A stretch of 64,000 nucleotides of DNA from Euleptes europaea (Eukaryota > Chordata > Lepidosauria > Squamata > Sphaerodactylidae). The first letter of the stretch is position 1, and each line of letters opens with the position of its first letter. The position numbers were made by a program, and so were the translations under genes. The notes beneath the pieces were generated by a model that worked only from the letters and a program-made list of their open reading frames with translations, was not told where the DNA came from and searched no databases. The stretch covers positions 62,007,268 through 62,071,267 of the forward strand of contig NC_079324.1 in assembly GCF_029931775.1 (NCBI RefSeq), given 5' to 3'. This document shows, one piece after another, positions 55,577 to 64,000 of this stretch.

Positions 55577-55589
55577 GCGGAAGTGGCGA
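55577..55589 (+). promoter_or_regulatory. ETS/GABP-type site in the captured fragment
   Basis: ggcggaagtggcg matches the ETS-family core CGGAAGTG seen in housekeeping promoters. It lies about 135 bases upstream of the PHKA-like ATG, so the core promoter may have been captured too. Confidence 0.45.
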
Positions 55590-55724
55590 CAATGGAGGGG
55601 TTAAAGGGGGCAGGGCCAGAATGCGCGGTGTGTGTGTGTGGGGGGTGCGAGTTCTTAGCCAGTGTGTCATTTCATCCCTGCAGGCAGAGGTAGCAGGAGC
55701 CGGCTGTATAATCCGGCCCCAACC

Positions 55725-55802
55725 ATGCAGAGCAGGAGCAACTCCGGCGTGCGGCTGGATGACTACGCCCAGCTGGTGCAACAGACCATCCTGTGCCACC
55801 AG
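55725..55802 (+). pseudogene. PHKA-like: PHKA1/PHKA2-like first coding exon
   Basis: ATG opens 26 codons: [20 protein letters not shown] and then TILCHQ, ending exactly at a splice donor, caccag|gtgggc. From memory, mammalian PHKA1 begins [20 protein letters not shown] with the same CHQ ending and an exon junction, so 23 of 26 residues agree. The three changes (R2Q, G13D, R16Q) are all G-to-A, two at former CpGs, as in decaying methylated DNA. PHKA is the regulatory alpha subunit of phosphorylase kinase, which activates glycogen phosphorylase. No later PHKA exon is found downstream in the window. It lies inside hAT-like ends. Confidence 0.85.
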
Positions 55803-55984
55803 GTGGGCGAGTACGCCACCGGTTGGATGCCTGCCTGCTTGCCCGCCGTGGGGGGTGTCATATGGGGCAGATACCTGCTTGGGGCTTGGTCCGCTAATTT
55901 TTAAGTTGATAATTTTGTATGGCCCGCAAATGATGTTATAAATATGCAAATGGCCCTTGGCAGGAAAAAGGTTCCCCACCCCTG

Positions 55985-56343
55985 CCTTAGAAGCTCTTTG
56001 ATCCATTGATCTTGAGCAGCATAATTTTAAATCTAATGTTTGAGGGATATAAGGACTGAAATAAATCTTGCCACTGACAATGTAGCCTTGGGATCCCTGT
56101 CACTTAATAAAAAAGGCATTATGTCAGACACAGAGGCATTAGATTTATATGTTAAAAGGGGAGAGAGATAACGTGATCGGAGTTCCTCATAAAAGTGGCA
56201 TTCCAAGAGGGCAGGAGGCTAATGAATCAGTAGAGCCAGAAGAGCAAGGACAGGTCCTGTCTGGGTAGGGTATGTTCAAAATCCTGCCCTGCATAACCAT
56301 AGAGGGGTTTGCATTCAGTCTAGCTAAACAGAAGGCTTTAGAA
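55985..56343. other. Spacer between two hAT-type elements
   Basis: No gene or recognised repeat is seen. The last eight bases (ctttagaa) are the left target duplication of the next element. Confidence 0.3.
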
Positions 56344-57129
56344 CCGTGTTGGCAAACCTATGTCATGCGTGCCATTTCCGGCACGGGTAGCCCTCTCTGC
56401 CGGCACGCAGCTCTCTCCCTCTCTCTCAGCTGAGCTGCTGCCGGCACGAGAGAGGAGCACAGCGAGGGACCTCCCCACAAACGGCCGGGAGACAGGAGGA
56501 CGAGCGAGGGGGAGGCGGAGACACGCGCTGTCAGCTTCTGAGGTCTGACCCTTCGCCTTCTGCCCCGCCCGTGCTCTTCCGACGCCCAGCTGGCCGCTCA
56601 GAAGCTGCGGCGCGTGTCTCCGCCTCCCCTCGCCTCCCCCTCGCTCGTCCCCCTTGGCGCGTGGTTCCTGGCGCCCGCCCCTGCAGCGGTCCACTGCGTT
56701 CTTGGGGGCTGTTGGGCCCTGCGCGGTGCATCTCCCTGGGACCTCCGCCCGATCCCAGGTCAGGTTGCCAGCCTGCGGAGGGAAGAGGAGGGTCCCCTGA
56801 GGAGGAGGCGCGCCAACCCAGCTCCCGTGGGCTTACAGCGGCACCCTTTTCCTTCGCCACCGCCCTCCTGGCCACCCTGCCGTCTGGATCGTCCGGCCGG
56901 TTTCCCAGCCGGACCCCGCCCCCGTTCCCTCCTTGCAGGTTGCTGCGGCCGCCTCCTGGTTCTCCCGGTTTCCAGGTGAGAGGTGGGACCGGGGAAAAGC
57001 CTGCGCCGCCCCAGGAAGGGCTGGTCGCAGGACAGTGTGTGAGGTAAAGCGCCCTCCTCCTCCCCCCCTTTTCCTCCCCTCACAGCGCTGCCGGGTTTTG
57101 GGGGGTTATTGGCCATTTGTGAATGGGAG

Positions 57130-57300
57130 GTTTTGCCTTGGATTTGCCACTCAGATGCACATTTTCCCCATCCAGATTCTCAAAACTCTGCATGGGGGGT
57201 TATTGGGCATTGAGGTTTTGCCTTGGATTTGCCACTCAGATGCACAACTCAACAATAAGCCCCCCTGCAGAGTTTTGAGAATGCAGATGGGGAAAATTTA
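57130..57300. repeat. Internal direct and inverted duplications in the hAT
   Basis: ggttttgccttggatttgcc occurs twice in direct order (57,129 and 57,213). cattttccccatccagattc (57,159) recurs inverted near 57,273-57,297. This looks like scars of internal rearrangement of the element. Confidence 0.75.
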
Positions 57301-57339
57301 CAGTGTTGTCAGTCATTGTCATGATTTAATTTTATGGAT

Positions 57340-57624
57340 GACAAAGGATAGCACAGTTAGTTCTGAAAATGAAATCCTTAAAGTGTGGAATTCTCTTCCA
57401 AATAATTGTAAGTCCATGAAAGCACTTGGGATTGCTTTCCTTACTTTGTTTGGATCATCTTATGCTTGTGAGCAGCTGTTTTCAGCTTTCAATTATATCA
57501 AATCTGACACCAGAAACAGACTAACAGATGACCTGAGTGCTGCATGTGTTGCTCTCAGACTTACAAAATATGAGCCAAGGGTAGACAAATTATCAGCATG
57601 CACACAACAGCAAAAATCACAGTA
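57340..57624 (+). pseudogene. hAT transposase C-terminal dimerisation region
   Basis: The frame encodes EILKVWNSLPNNCKSMKALG, then TLFGSSYACEQLFSAFNYIK and SDTRNRLTDDLSAACVAL. The FGSxYxCEQxFS...RNRLTDDxL pattern is the hAT family dimerisation domain of Charlie-like type. It ends at a stop after QQKSQ. The same frame reads on upstream into GC-rich DNA (from 56,933), but that part shows no transposase motif. The catalytic Asp/Glu residues are not present. Confidence 0.9.
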
Positions 57625-57853
57625 ATTGTTCAAAAGCATGCCTTTCAATAAAAAGTTGTTTGTATCATTGAAAGCTCTGCTATTGTGTTTTTCTTTTAAG
57701 GCAAAAGATGTTAACGTATGAGTTGTTTTTTCTAAACTAAAACCCCAGTTTTCAGGTTAAATTGCCGTGTTGGCACTTTGCGATAAATAAGTGGGTTTGG
57801 GGTTGCAGTTTGGGCACTCGGTCTCTAAAAGGTTCACCATCACTGCTCTAGAA

Positions 57854-58084
57854 TGACAAGGAGTTGTCAAATAAGGGGCAAACCATGTGGTGGTGGTGCG
57901 GTTATAATCGAGCTCTTTAATGCACTTTTTAATTTTGGCGAATGCTTCAGTTTTCCCAAGATCTAATGTCATATCCAGCGTGAAGCCCAACAATGATGAT
58001 TTCTCATCTAAGATTTTTTGCCATGAGGATTTAAAGGAGTCATGCTTCAAAGAAGCTAGAAGCCCCTCAGTGCTAAAGCGCAGA
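57854..58084. other. Non-coding, nothing recognised
   Basis: No gene or repeat is identified. Confidence 0.2.
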
Positions 58085-58178
58085 AAGACTGAGACCTTGG
58101 AGAGCCGCTGCTGGTCTGACTAGGCAGCCCTGACCTTGCTGGACAAGGGCTGGTTCAGGAGAAGGCAGCTTCACGTGA
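58085..58178 (+). mobile_element. SINE-B tail fragment
   Basis: gagaccttggagagccgctg, a damaged tail, and gaaggcagcttcacgtga. The head is missing. Confidence 0.65.
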
Positions 58179-58530
58179 ACCGTGTGGGTGTCTGCAGCAG
58201 TGTGGAAGGAAATCCTTTTAGCAACAAATCCCAGCAGAGACCTCGGAAAATATGTACAGATGCTGGCAGAGGGGTGGGAGTTGGGGAACGCTAAAGAATA
58301 GGTTGTGATTCCAAAGAACACACTGAAGGATCAATAGCTGCAAACATAGGAGAATGCTTGGGGCTGAAAAGTGCAGAGTCCTGGAACTCTGAGATTACTG
58401 ATTACTGTAATTCAGTAGCTATTCTGTGCACACGAAGAGCGTTCTGGCTGCATGGAGGAAGGCGGGATGGAAGAAGATCACGGGGGGCTCCCGGTAAGGG
58501 GCTTCCAACCTGTTGAATTTGGAGTTCTCT
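58179..58530. other. Non-coding, nothing recognised
   Basis: No feature is seen. Confidence 0.2.
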
Positions 58531-58546
58531 TGGAGGGCCTGTTCAT

Positions 58547-58722
58547 TTTTTTTTCTTATTAAGTCACATTCAATTTCAATATTGTCATCTGCAGAGTTAC
58601 ATAAAATAAAACCATTTCAAACTAATCAGCCTAATCAGTATTGACTTTTCTGACTTCCCCTCTCCCCTCCTCTATCAAATTAATATTTATATAATCCCCT
58701 CTGTATTTGTTTTCTAATTCAA
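58547..58722 (-). mobile_element. Short poly(A)-tailed retro-insertion with 16-bp duplication
   Basis: It begins with a T run (reversed poly(A)) and has no coding sequence. Perfect duplications of tggagggcctgttcat lie at 58,531-58,546 and 58,723-58,738. Length and tail fit an L1-type insertion of a 5'-truncated copy. The source is not identified. Confidence 0.8.
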
Positions 58723-58787
58723 TGGAGGGCCTGTTCATGAAGGCAGTTCTAAGGATTGGGGGAAGTTGCATTTTCCCACTGCTCAGA

Positions 58788-59393
58788 TGATGATGATTTA
58801 CCTTATTTATATCCTGCCTTTCTCCCCAATGGGAACCCAAAGCAACCTACACCATTCTCCTGTCCTCCATTTTATCCTCACAGCTACCTTGTGAGGCAGG
58901 TGAGACTCAAACAGTGTGACTGGCCCAAGGTTACCTATAATGGCAATGTGGGGATTTGGACTTCGGTCTCCCAGATCCTAATCCAGGGACCCCCAACATG
59001 CACACCTTTCGTGGTGCCCGCTAGATGTTTTTTGAAAGTTGTTGGGGCCAACAGGTCTTCTGATGGGCCACTGGAGATCTACCAGATACTGCCAGATGAG
59101 TGTTTCTTAGGTAGCTGTGTATACTTGTATGTATGCAAGAAAATGTTAGTAAACAATGTGTTCGTTTTAAAAAGCATCCTGTTAAACAGAACTTCTGCCT
59201 GAAATGCTGAAGAGCTGCAATCAGAGTTGTGCATAACCGCAATCCCTGACATTTTGCGGTTGGCTCTGCCTCCTGTGACAGCCATTGTGCGGTTGTGCCC
59301 TCCACCCTCTTCCAGGTTTCCACTGGCTCAAAAAAGTTGGGGGTTCCTGTCCTAGTCCAACACTTTAACCGCTACGCCACGCTGGCTCTCACA
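58788..59393 (-). mobile_element. SINE-C copy, antisense, split by a hAT
   Basis: Reversed 3' part (ttatatcctgcctttctccc), then ggtctcccagatcctaatc at 58,965-58,983. After the insertion the reversed head continues as tagtccaacactttaaccgc and cacgctggctctc to about 59,393. Confidence 0.8.
58984..59349. mobile_element. Non-autonomous hAT element nested in SINE-C
   Basis: Ends cagggacccccaac and the complement of caggaacccccaac are near-perfect inverted repeats. The flanks tcctaatc (58,976-58,983) and tcctagtc (59,350-59,357) match at seven of eight bases. The interior matches the element at 2,585-3,215. No transposase. Confidence 0.85.
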
Positions 59394-59452
59394 GAAGAGA
59401 AGGTGAATTTTTCTTTTTGACCCATTGTGGTTTGCAGGCAGACAAGCACATA

Positions 59453-59663
59453 GGGAAGGGCTGTGGCTCAGTAGCAGAGCCTCTGCTTGGCATGCAGAAG
59501 GTCCCAGGTTCAATCTCCGGCATCTCCAGTTAAAGGGACGAGGCAAGTAGGTGATGGGAAAGACATCTGCCTGAGACCCTGGAGAACCGCTGCTGGTCTG
59601 AGTAGACAATAACTGACTTTGATCTTGATGATCCAATTCAGTATAAGACAGCTTCATGTGTTC
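59453..59663 (+). mobile_element. SINE-B copy, full length
   Basis: Head gggctgtggctcagtagcag, box B aggttcaatctc, gcatctccagttaaagggac, tail gagtagacaataactgactt to acagcttcatgtgttcg. Confidence 0.9.
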
Positions 59664-60852
59664 GTGTGAGATGGAGACACGACTTCTGCAGGACTGGAAC
59701 TGTGTCAGTATCGGGCAGGTCAAAAGGGAGGGTCGGTCCAGAAGCAGAGTTGACCGTCAGCCCTCTGAAGGAAGCTGGAACAGTAGAGCAATTCGGCAAG
59801 CAGAAGCCTGGGAAAGGCCATAGCTTTGCACACAGAAGGTCCTGGGTTCAACTCCTGTTGTCTCTGCTTAACTAGCAGCAGTTGGAGAAGACCTTTCTGT
59901 GGCTCAGTCCCTGGGAAAGCTGCTGACGGCGTACGTTTTTCATGTTGCTCACCTGCCAGACTCTGCTTGCTGGCAGGCCAGTTTGCAGGAGGCAACGGGG
60001 CCGGTAGAGCCATGGTGGGCCAAGCCTGGGACAACGTGGTCCTTTCTTCCTCTGTCATGTTGCTTTGTTGGCTTCCTGCAAGGGCCATCGACCCAGGTGA
60101 TCCTGACACTGCTGGGTACCCGAGGTTGCACAAACAGTGCACCGATCAGCCAGTGATAACCATCCTAGAAGGAATTTTTTTATTTTAATTATTTTCCTGG
60201 AAAACAAGAATGCTTATGTTTCTCTCTTTCAAAGTGAGGCGCAAAGGGGGGGGGTGTCCCACCTCTCCAGCGATGGGTTGCGGTTCTTCCCTTGCTTTCA
60301 AAGAGAAAGGAAAGCTGTGAGCAGAAAAGAGCTCTGTAGCTTTGCTTCTGGCAGATCCATTTGCTAAAATAAGCTCCTCGCTTCCTGGTAGACGCTCCTC
60401 AGACCTGAATCAGATCTGGACTTGGCTGCTATTAGCTGTACTGGATTCAAATCAGCCAATAGATCTTTACGGTTCACCCTTGGGGGAAGGGGGCCTGCTT
60501 TTGCGTTGTCTCTGCCTCCGAGTTCCAGTCCTCCCCTTCCTGCCTCAGGTGGCAGCTGGCTCCGACCAGCGTTGCTTCCCAGGCCCCGAGATCAACCCTG
60601 TAATCCCTTTTAATTGTACTTCGTAATATTGACTGACAGCTGTCAGTCATCTTTTGACAAGTCTGCAAAGGGGGACAGTCGGTTGACATCGAGGGGAGGG
60701 GGAATGGGGACTGATGGCATGCTGGTATGAAGCTCCTTTCATTACTGATCAGTTTCTCAAAACATCATTGTCACCTGCTTGAAATATTATTTAATATCAA
60801 AAAGAAATAAACAAGGGTCCTTTTTGTCTCCAAGAAAATATCTTGAAGAGTT
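59664..60852. other. Non-coding, one SINE-B head remnant
   Basis: A decayed head (gctttgcacacagaaggtcc, gggttcaactcctgttgtct) is at about 59,815-59,875. No gene is seen. Confidence 0.3.
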
Positions 60853-60998
60853 GCCGGCTTTCTCTACCACTCAAGGCAGAATCAAACTGACCTACAATCA
60901 CCTTCCCTTCCCCTCCCCACAACAGACACCCTGAGGAGGGGAAGGGAAGGTGATTGTAAGCCAGTTTGATTCTGCCTTAAGTGGTAGAGAAAGCCAGC
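60853..60998. repeat. Hairpin of two SINE-A 3' tails
   Basis: The reversed tail 60,853-60,916 and sense tail 60,935-60,998 are inverted copies of 64 bp, identical at about 60 positions. An 18-base spacer (acaacagacaccctga and flanks) lies between. The sense tail continues to about 61,020 (ataaaaactaactcttct). Only tails are present, with no pol III head. Confidence 0.9.
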
Positions 60999-61029
60999 AT
61001 ATAAAAACTAACTCTTCTTTCTTCATCTT

Positions 61030-61787
61030 CATCATCATACAAAATTGCTTGTTCGTTGGTGGGATTGGAACCATGGGTTGGGATTTTTCTGCCCCAAAGA
61101 GCCTTGAAGAGCCTCTTGTGATCGGCTTTCCATGCTGGGGGGGACGTGCCACTTTTAGTGGATTGGGCGCCCAGGATCCCACCCACTTAAGGTAGCAATG
61201 GGAAAGCAAGCAGCCAACGGGACTTCCTTGTGGCAGGTGCAATCAACTTGAATCTTGGGCCATGGAGGGAAGCGCAAACTAGTCCTGCTTGAGAGAGGGG
61301 ATTCCAAGCTGGTTATCCTCAGGAGACATTTTTACATTAGTTCGTCCACCAAGGAAGCCCTGGCGGCTGGTGTTGGAAACTCTTCTGGAGTGTGTTCTAC
61401 GGTGCATACACAGTTCACGCACCACACCCATAGGGTGGTGGTGCTGCCCCGTGCAAACCAAGAGCATGCCCATAACACCCCCAGTGCTCACTCCTGCAAC
61501 TGTGCTGGGAGGAGATGATGAGTCCACACAGGCAAACTGTTTTCTGGCAGAATTTGTTTCTTTCCACCAGTTGAGATTCTGGCTGGAAGTTGGCAGGGAG
61601 GAGTCAGGCCTTTTTTTCTTGCCATCTGAGTCTTTTCCTTCTTGCTTCGAAAAGTGGGTCTTCATGAAAGTTGTGACTTCCTCCCTTATGGTGGGCTGTA
61701 CTGTCCTCATCACCATGGATAATGCTATGGGTTAGGTGATGTTTCTTTTGGGAGCGTATCGGATGACCCTAGGAGACGTCCTTGGTG
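61030..61787. other. Non-coding, nothing recognised
   Basis: No gene or repeat is identified. The 145-148-residue open frames on both strands lack motifs. Confidence 0.2.
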
Positions 61788-61985
61788 GTGAAAAGTGCTG
61801 TCAAGTCACAGCCAACTGATGGCAGCCCCATAGGGTTTTCTAGGCAAGAGATGTTCAGAGGTGATTTGCTATTGCCAGCCTCTGTGTAACAAATCTGGAC
61901 TTCCATGGTGGTCTCCCATGCAAGTCCTAACCAGGGCCAACCCTGTTCAGAGATCTGACAAGATCAGGGTAGCCTGGGCCATCCA
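61788..61985 (-). mobile_element. 5S-SINE, antisense
   Basis: Reversed BovB-like tail (gtgctgtcaagtcacagcca, ggcagccccatagggttttc), then ggtggtctcccatgcaagtc and reversed 5S start gacaagatcagggtagcctg. Confidence 0.8.
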
Positions 61986-61989
61986 CGTC

Positions 61990-62150
61990 AAGGCAAGAGA
62001 TGTTCAGAGGTGGTTTGCCATTGCCTGCCTCTGTGTAGGGATCCTGGGCTTGCTTGATGGTCTCCCATCTAAATACTGACCAGGGCTGACTCTGCTTAGC
62101 TTCCAGAGACCTGACAAGTTCGGGCTAGCCTGGGCCATCCAGGTCAGGGT
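61990..62150 (-). mobile_element. 5S-SINE, antisense, tail lost, in tandem
   Basis: It repeats the previous unit from ggcaagagatgttcagaggt through ctcccatctaaatactgacc to gacaagttcgggctagcctg. It is directly tandem to 61,788-61,985 and lacks the BovB-like tail. Confidence 0.75.
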
Positions 62151-62159
62151 AGGAAACAC

Positions 62160-62331
62160 CCTTATTCCAAGTCAAATCAGTTGTTCTGTTGAGCTTAGTA
62201 TTGTCTGCTCTGAATGGCTTTCTTGGGTCTCAGCTAATAAGAGGTGGTTCCCAGCTCGTTTTTAACTGGGGATTGAGCCCGCGATCTTCTGCGGGCAACA
62301 TGTGTGCTCTGCCCCTGAGCTGTGACTCATT
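62160..62331 (-). mobile_element. SINE-B copy, antisense, diverged
   Basis: gcttagtattgtctgctctg (reversed tail), gtttttaactggggattgag and reversed head gctctgcccctgagctgtga. An old copy. Confidence 0.65.
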
Positions 62332-63044
62332 TGCCAGATGGCTTGGTGGCATGGTTGTGGGTGGCTGTGAAAACAGGCACCAGGAGGTTTCTCCCTCTCT
62401 CTCTTGTTGAGGATTTGAAACTGCAGATTGGGAAGACGCTTAGGGGACAGTTAATGGCTGGGAGTGCTGAGACTTGTGGGTGGCGAAATGCACACCTGTT
62501 GGGCAAACGTGGAGATGTGCCATGGAGGGATGGACCCTGAGCGTCCCCCTCTTTGCTTTGTGGGGGCTCTGCTTCGTCAGCACGGTGTGTTTGATATTTA
62601 GCAAAAGCAGATGCTGGGCTTCTTCTCCCAGCTCCCAGCATGCTTTGGCTGGATTTTGCAGCGAGCAGTCTGCACTTGGCTGATGCATGGCGGCCATGGT
62701 CAATGACACATGACCTTTGGGGAGGGTGATGCTCAAGCCAGAAGCTAATTGATGTGCCTCCATTGAGGACTGTTCATCAAGGAGCCAAAGAATCAAAGTC
62801 CCATCTGTAGGTCAACCCTTTGATCTGAACAAAGAAAATAGGATTTGCCTGATGGAGACATACTTTGACATTGGGAATTTTTAAGAGTTACTTCCCCTCC
62901 CCCCAATTTTTTTTTGACTGTCAGCTGTTAGGATTTTGCCGAGGTTTCTGGAAAGGCTCTGAGGTTTCCGGAAAGAGTTGACTTCTTCCATTCTTGCAGA
63001 GTACAGCCTTCCTTTGGTATCGTTATAAATCTCATGGAGCCAGA
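62332..63044. other. Non-coding, nothing recognised
   Basis: No gene or repeat is identified. Confidence 0.2.
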
Positions 63045-63440
63045 TCATGATGGGTAGCTGTGTTAGTCTGTCTGGAGCAGTAGAAAAGAGCAAATGTCTA
63101 GTAGCACCTTAAAGACTAACAAAATTTCTGGCAGGGTACAGAGCTTTCGTCATGGCCCACTTCTTCAGGTGTGACTCACGAAAGCTCTGTGCCTGCCAGA
63201 AATTTTAAGGTGCTACTGGACTCTTGCTCTTTTCTAAAGCAGCAAATGGTATTGCATAAGTAGAAACACAACACACTAAGAATGTGATAATGCATATGGC
63301 ATTATATAGATAGCATGTACCACACACAGGGAGCCTTGCTGTGGAGATAGATCACGATGGGTAGCCGTGTTAGTCTGTCTGAAGCAGTAGAAAAGACCAA
63401 GAGTCCAGTAGCAGCTTAAAGACTAACAAAAGGCAAGCTG
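63045..63440 (+). repeat. Interspersed gtgttagtctg repeat: full copy and truncated copy
   Basis: The first, 63,045-63,232, starts gatgggtagctgtgttagtc and has aaatttctggcagggtacag, then its inverted counterpart ctgtgcctgccagaaatttt, so it folds on itself. The second, 63,349-63,440, starts gatgggtagccgtgttagtc and stops after agcttaaagactaacaaaa. The class is unknown. Confidence 0.7.
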
Positions 63441-63639
63441 CGCACTGCGTTGTGCCTTAGTGTTCATGCACAGGCATTTCCAAGGCGAAAAGTTGAACCC
63501 TGAAGGATGAAGCAACGTCACAACATTTATGTATCGTATTTAGAAAAGGTGAAAACAAGAGACTAGGGACGGGTCAGAAAATAAGGGAGAGTTGAGGAGC
63601 ATGCAATATGGGACCAATAAGACAGGCCTACTTTGCAGG
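63441..63639. other. Non-coding, nothing recognised
   Basis: No feature is seen. Confidence 0.2.
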
Positions 63640-64000
63640 GTTTCTGAGATACGGTTATTTTTTATTTAAAACACAAAGTGGCGAATGCAAAAAAACACTA
63701 ACACATTTAAGCAATTAAAGGTACAGTTACAATTATAAAATAATCCAATTAAAACACATAAAGAACACTAGAAGGAGGCCCAATAACCTGATTGGGATCC
63801 TGCCACTTGCTGAAGACACTGATAGAGGTAGACAGACAAATCTACCCAAGGAAGGAGTTCCAAAGTTTTGGTGCACAAATCCCTTTAGCTTTAGATGATG
63901 GGGGCGATCAAAGCAGGACCTCCGAAGATGACCGGAGTGTTCGGGTAGGTTCTTTTGGGAGGAGGCGGTCCTTAAGCTATGTTGGTGCCAGGCCGTACAG
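63640..64000 (-). mobile_element. LINE-type interspersed element, antisense, runs off the window
   Basis: gtgcacaaatccctttagct, gatgatgggggcgatcaaag and gggaggaggcggtcctta follow the same order as in 46,515-46,900. The left part is AT-rich (reversed 3' end). It continues past the end of the window. Confidence 0.55.

Larger units (their letters stand above)
55268..55984 (+). mobile_element. hAT-like non-autonomous element carrying a PHKA gene fragment
   Basis: The left end caggggtggggaacatcagg and the right end (complement of caggggtggggaacctttt) are inverted over 14 bp exactly. They are weakly alike further in (ggggccattt against agggccattt, then catttg), as in hAT elements. Total 717 bp. 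Between about 55,340 and 55,850 the sequence is unrelated to the ends and holds a PHKA-type promoter, leader and first exon. No clear 8-bp duplication is visible: tatccctt is on the left and ccttagaa on the right. No transposase is present. This reads as host sequence captured by a DNA transposon. An older hAT pair around a true exon is the alternative. Confidence 0.7.
56344..57845 (+). mobile_element. hAT transposon, internally deleted, with transposase C-terminus
   Basis: The ends are ccgtgttggcaaacct and the complement of cagtgatggtgaacct, an inverted pair with decay. The flanks ctttagaa (56,336-56,343) and ctctagaa (57,846-57,853) match at seven of eight bases and resemble the TCTAGA hAT preference. 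The 5' half (56,390-57,070) is very GC-rich. The 3' half codes for the transposase end. The element lacks the BED zinc finger and catalytic core, so it is non-autonomous. A polyadenylation-like aataaa is at 57,648. Confidence 0.85.

Noticed and set aside
55725-55802. Intact PHKA1/PHKA2 gene
   Set aside because: Only the first exon is present, three conserved residues are changed, transposon-like ends enclose it, and no later exon is found in the remaining 8 kb. A distant exon 2 cannot be excluded.
55260-55992. 8-bp target duplication for the PHKA-bearing element
   Set aside because: tatccctt and ccttagaa do not match in any simple register, so no duplication is claimed.
56571-57047. 158-aa and overlapping frames in the GC-rich hAT half as a host gene
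   Set aside because: Low-complexity Pro/Arg composition, open on both strands, and lying within the transposon ends.
61279-61735. 145-148-aa overlapping frames on both strands
   Set aside because: No motif, no splice context, and mirror frames of each other, so chance is likely.

Overview
The window looks like squamate reptile (lizard or snake) genomic DNA. The evidence is the repeat set: three families of tRNA-derived SINE (called A, B and C here), a 5S rRNA-derived SINE with a BovB-like tail, BovB, CR1/L3-like and L2-like LINE fragments, several short hAT DNA transposons with 8-bp target duplications, and one DIRS-like fossil. No complete protein-coding gene can be supported. The long open frames in the GC-rich part and in the CT-rich tract are compositional.

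Layout. Positions 1-13,090 are repeat-rich non-coding DNA: an L2-like LINE split by a SINE, a hAT carrying a SINE and itself sitting in a CR1/L3 LINE, palindromic-ended MITEs, a CTCF-like site, and a SINE split by an insertion made of antisense U6 snRNA plus a LINE end. Positions 13,140-14,900 are a strong CpG island with two candidate first coding exons on the + strand. It is the only likely host promoter, and its gene was not recognised. Positions 15,000-41,000 read like a large intron or gene desert: scattered SINEs and LINE ends between unique AT-rich blocks rich in TAATTA-type motifs that may be conserved regulatory elements. Positions 41,227-43,905 are a broken DIRS-like element. Positions 44,000-55,200 are again SINE/LINE mosaic plus a long polypyrimidine tract.

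The most interesting part is 55,268-57,845, which holds two hAT-type elements. The first has hAT-like ends enclosing what I read as the promoter, 5' leader and first coding exon, with its splice donor, of a phosphorylase kinase alpha-subunit gene (PHKA1/PHKA2 type). That would be a host gene fragment caught in a non-autonomous DNA transposon. The second keeps the C-terminal dimerisation region of a hAT transposase and a GC-rich 5' half, and has a near-perfect 8-bp target duplication. The rest, to 64,000, is SINEs, a hAT nested in a SINE, a SINE-tail hairpin, 5S-SINE copies and LINE ends.

How the parts relate: nothing here forms a pathway. Nesting gives relative ages (hAT in SINE-C, SINE-A in hAT, CR1 in 5S-SINE, U6/LINE in SINE-A). 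Family names rest on recognition of motifs by eye. Identity, conservation and copy number were not computed.
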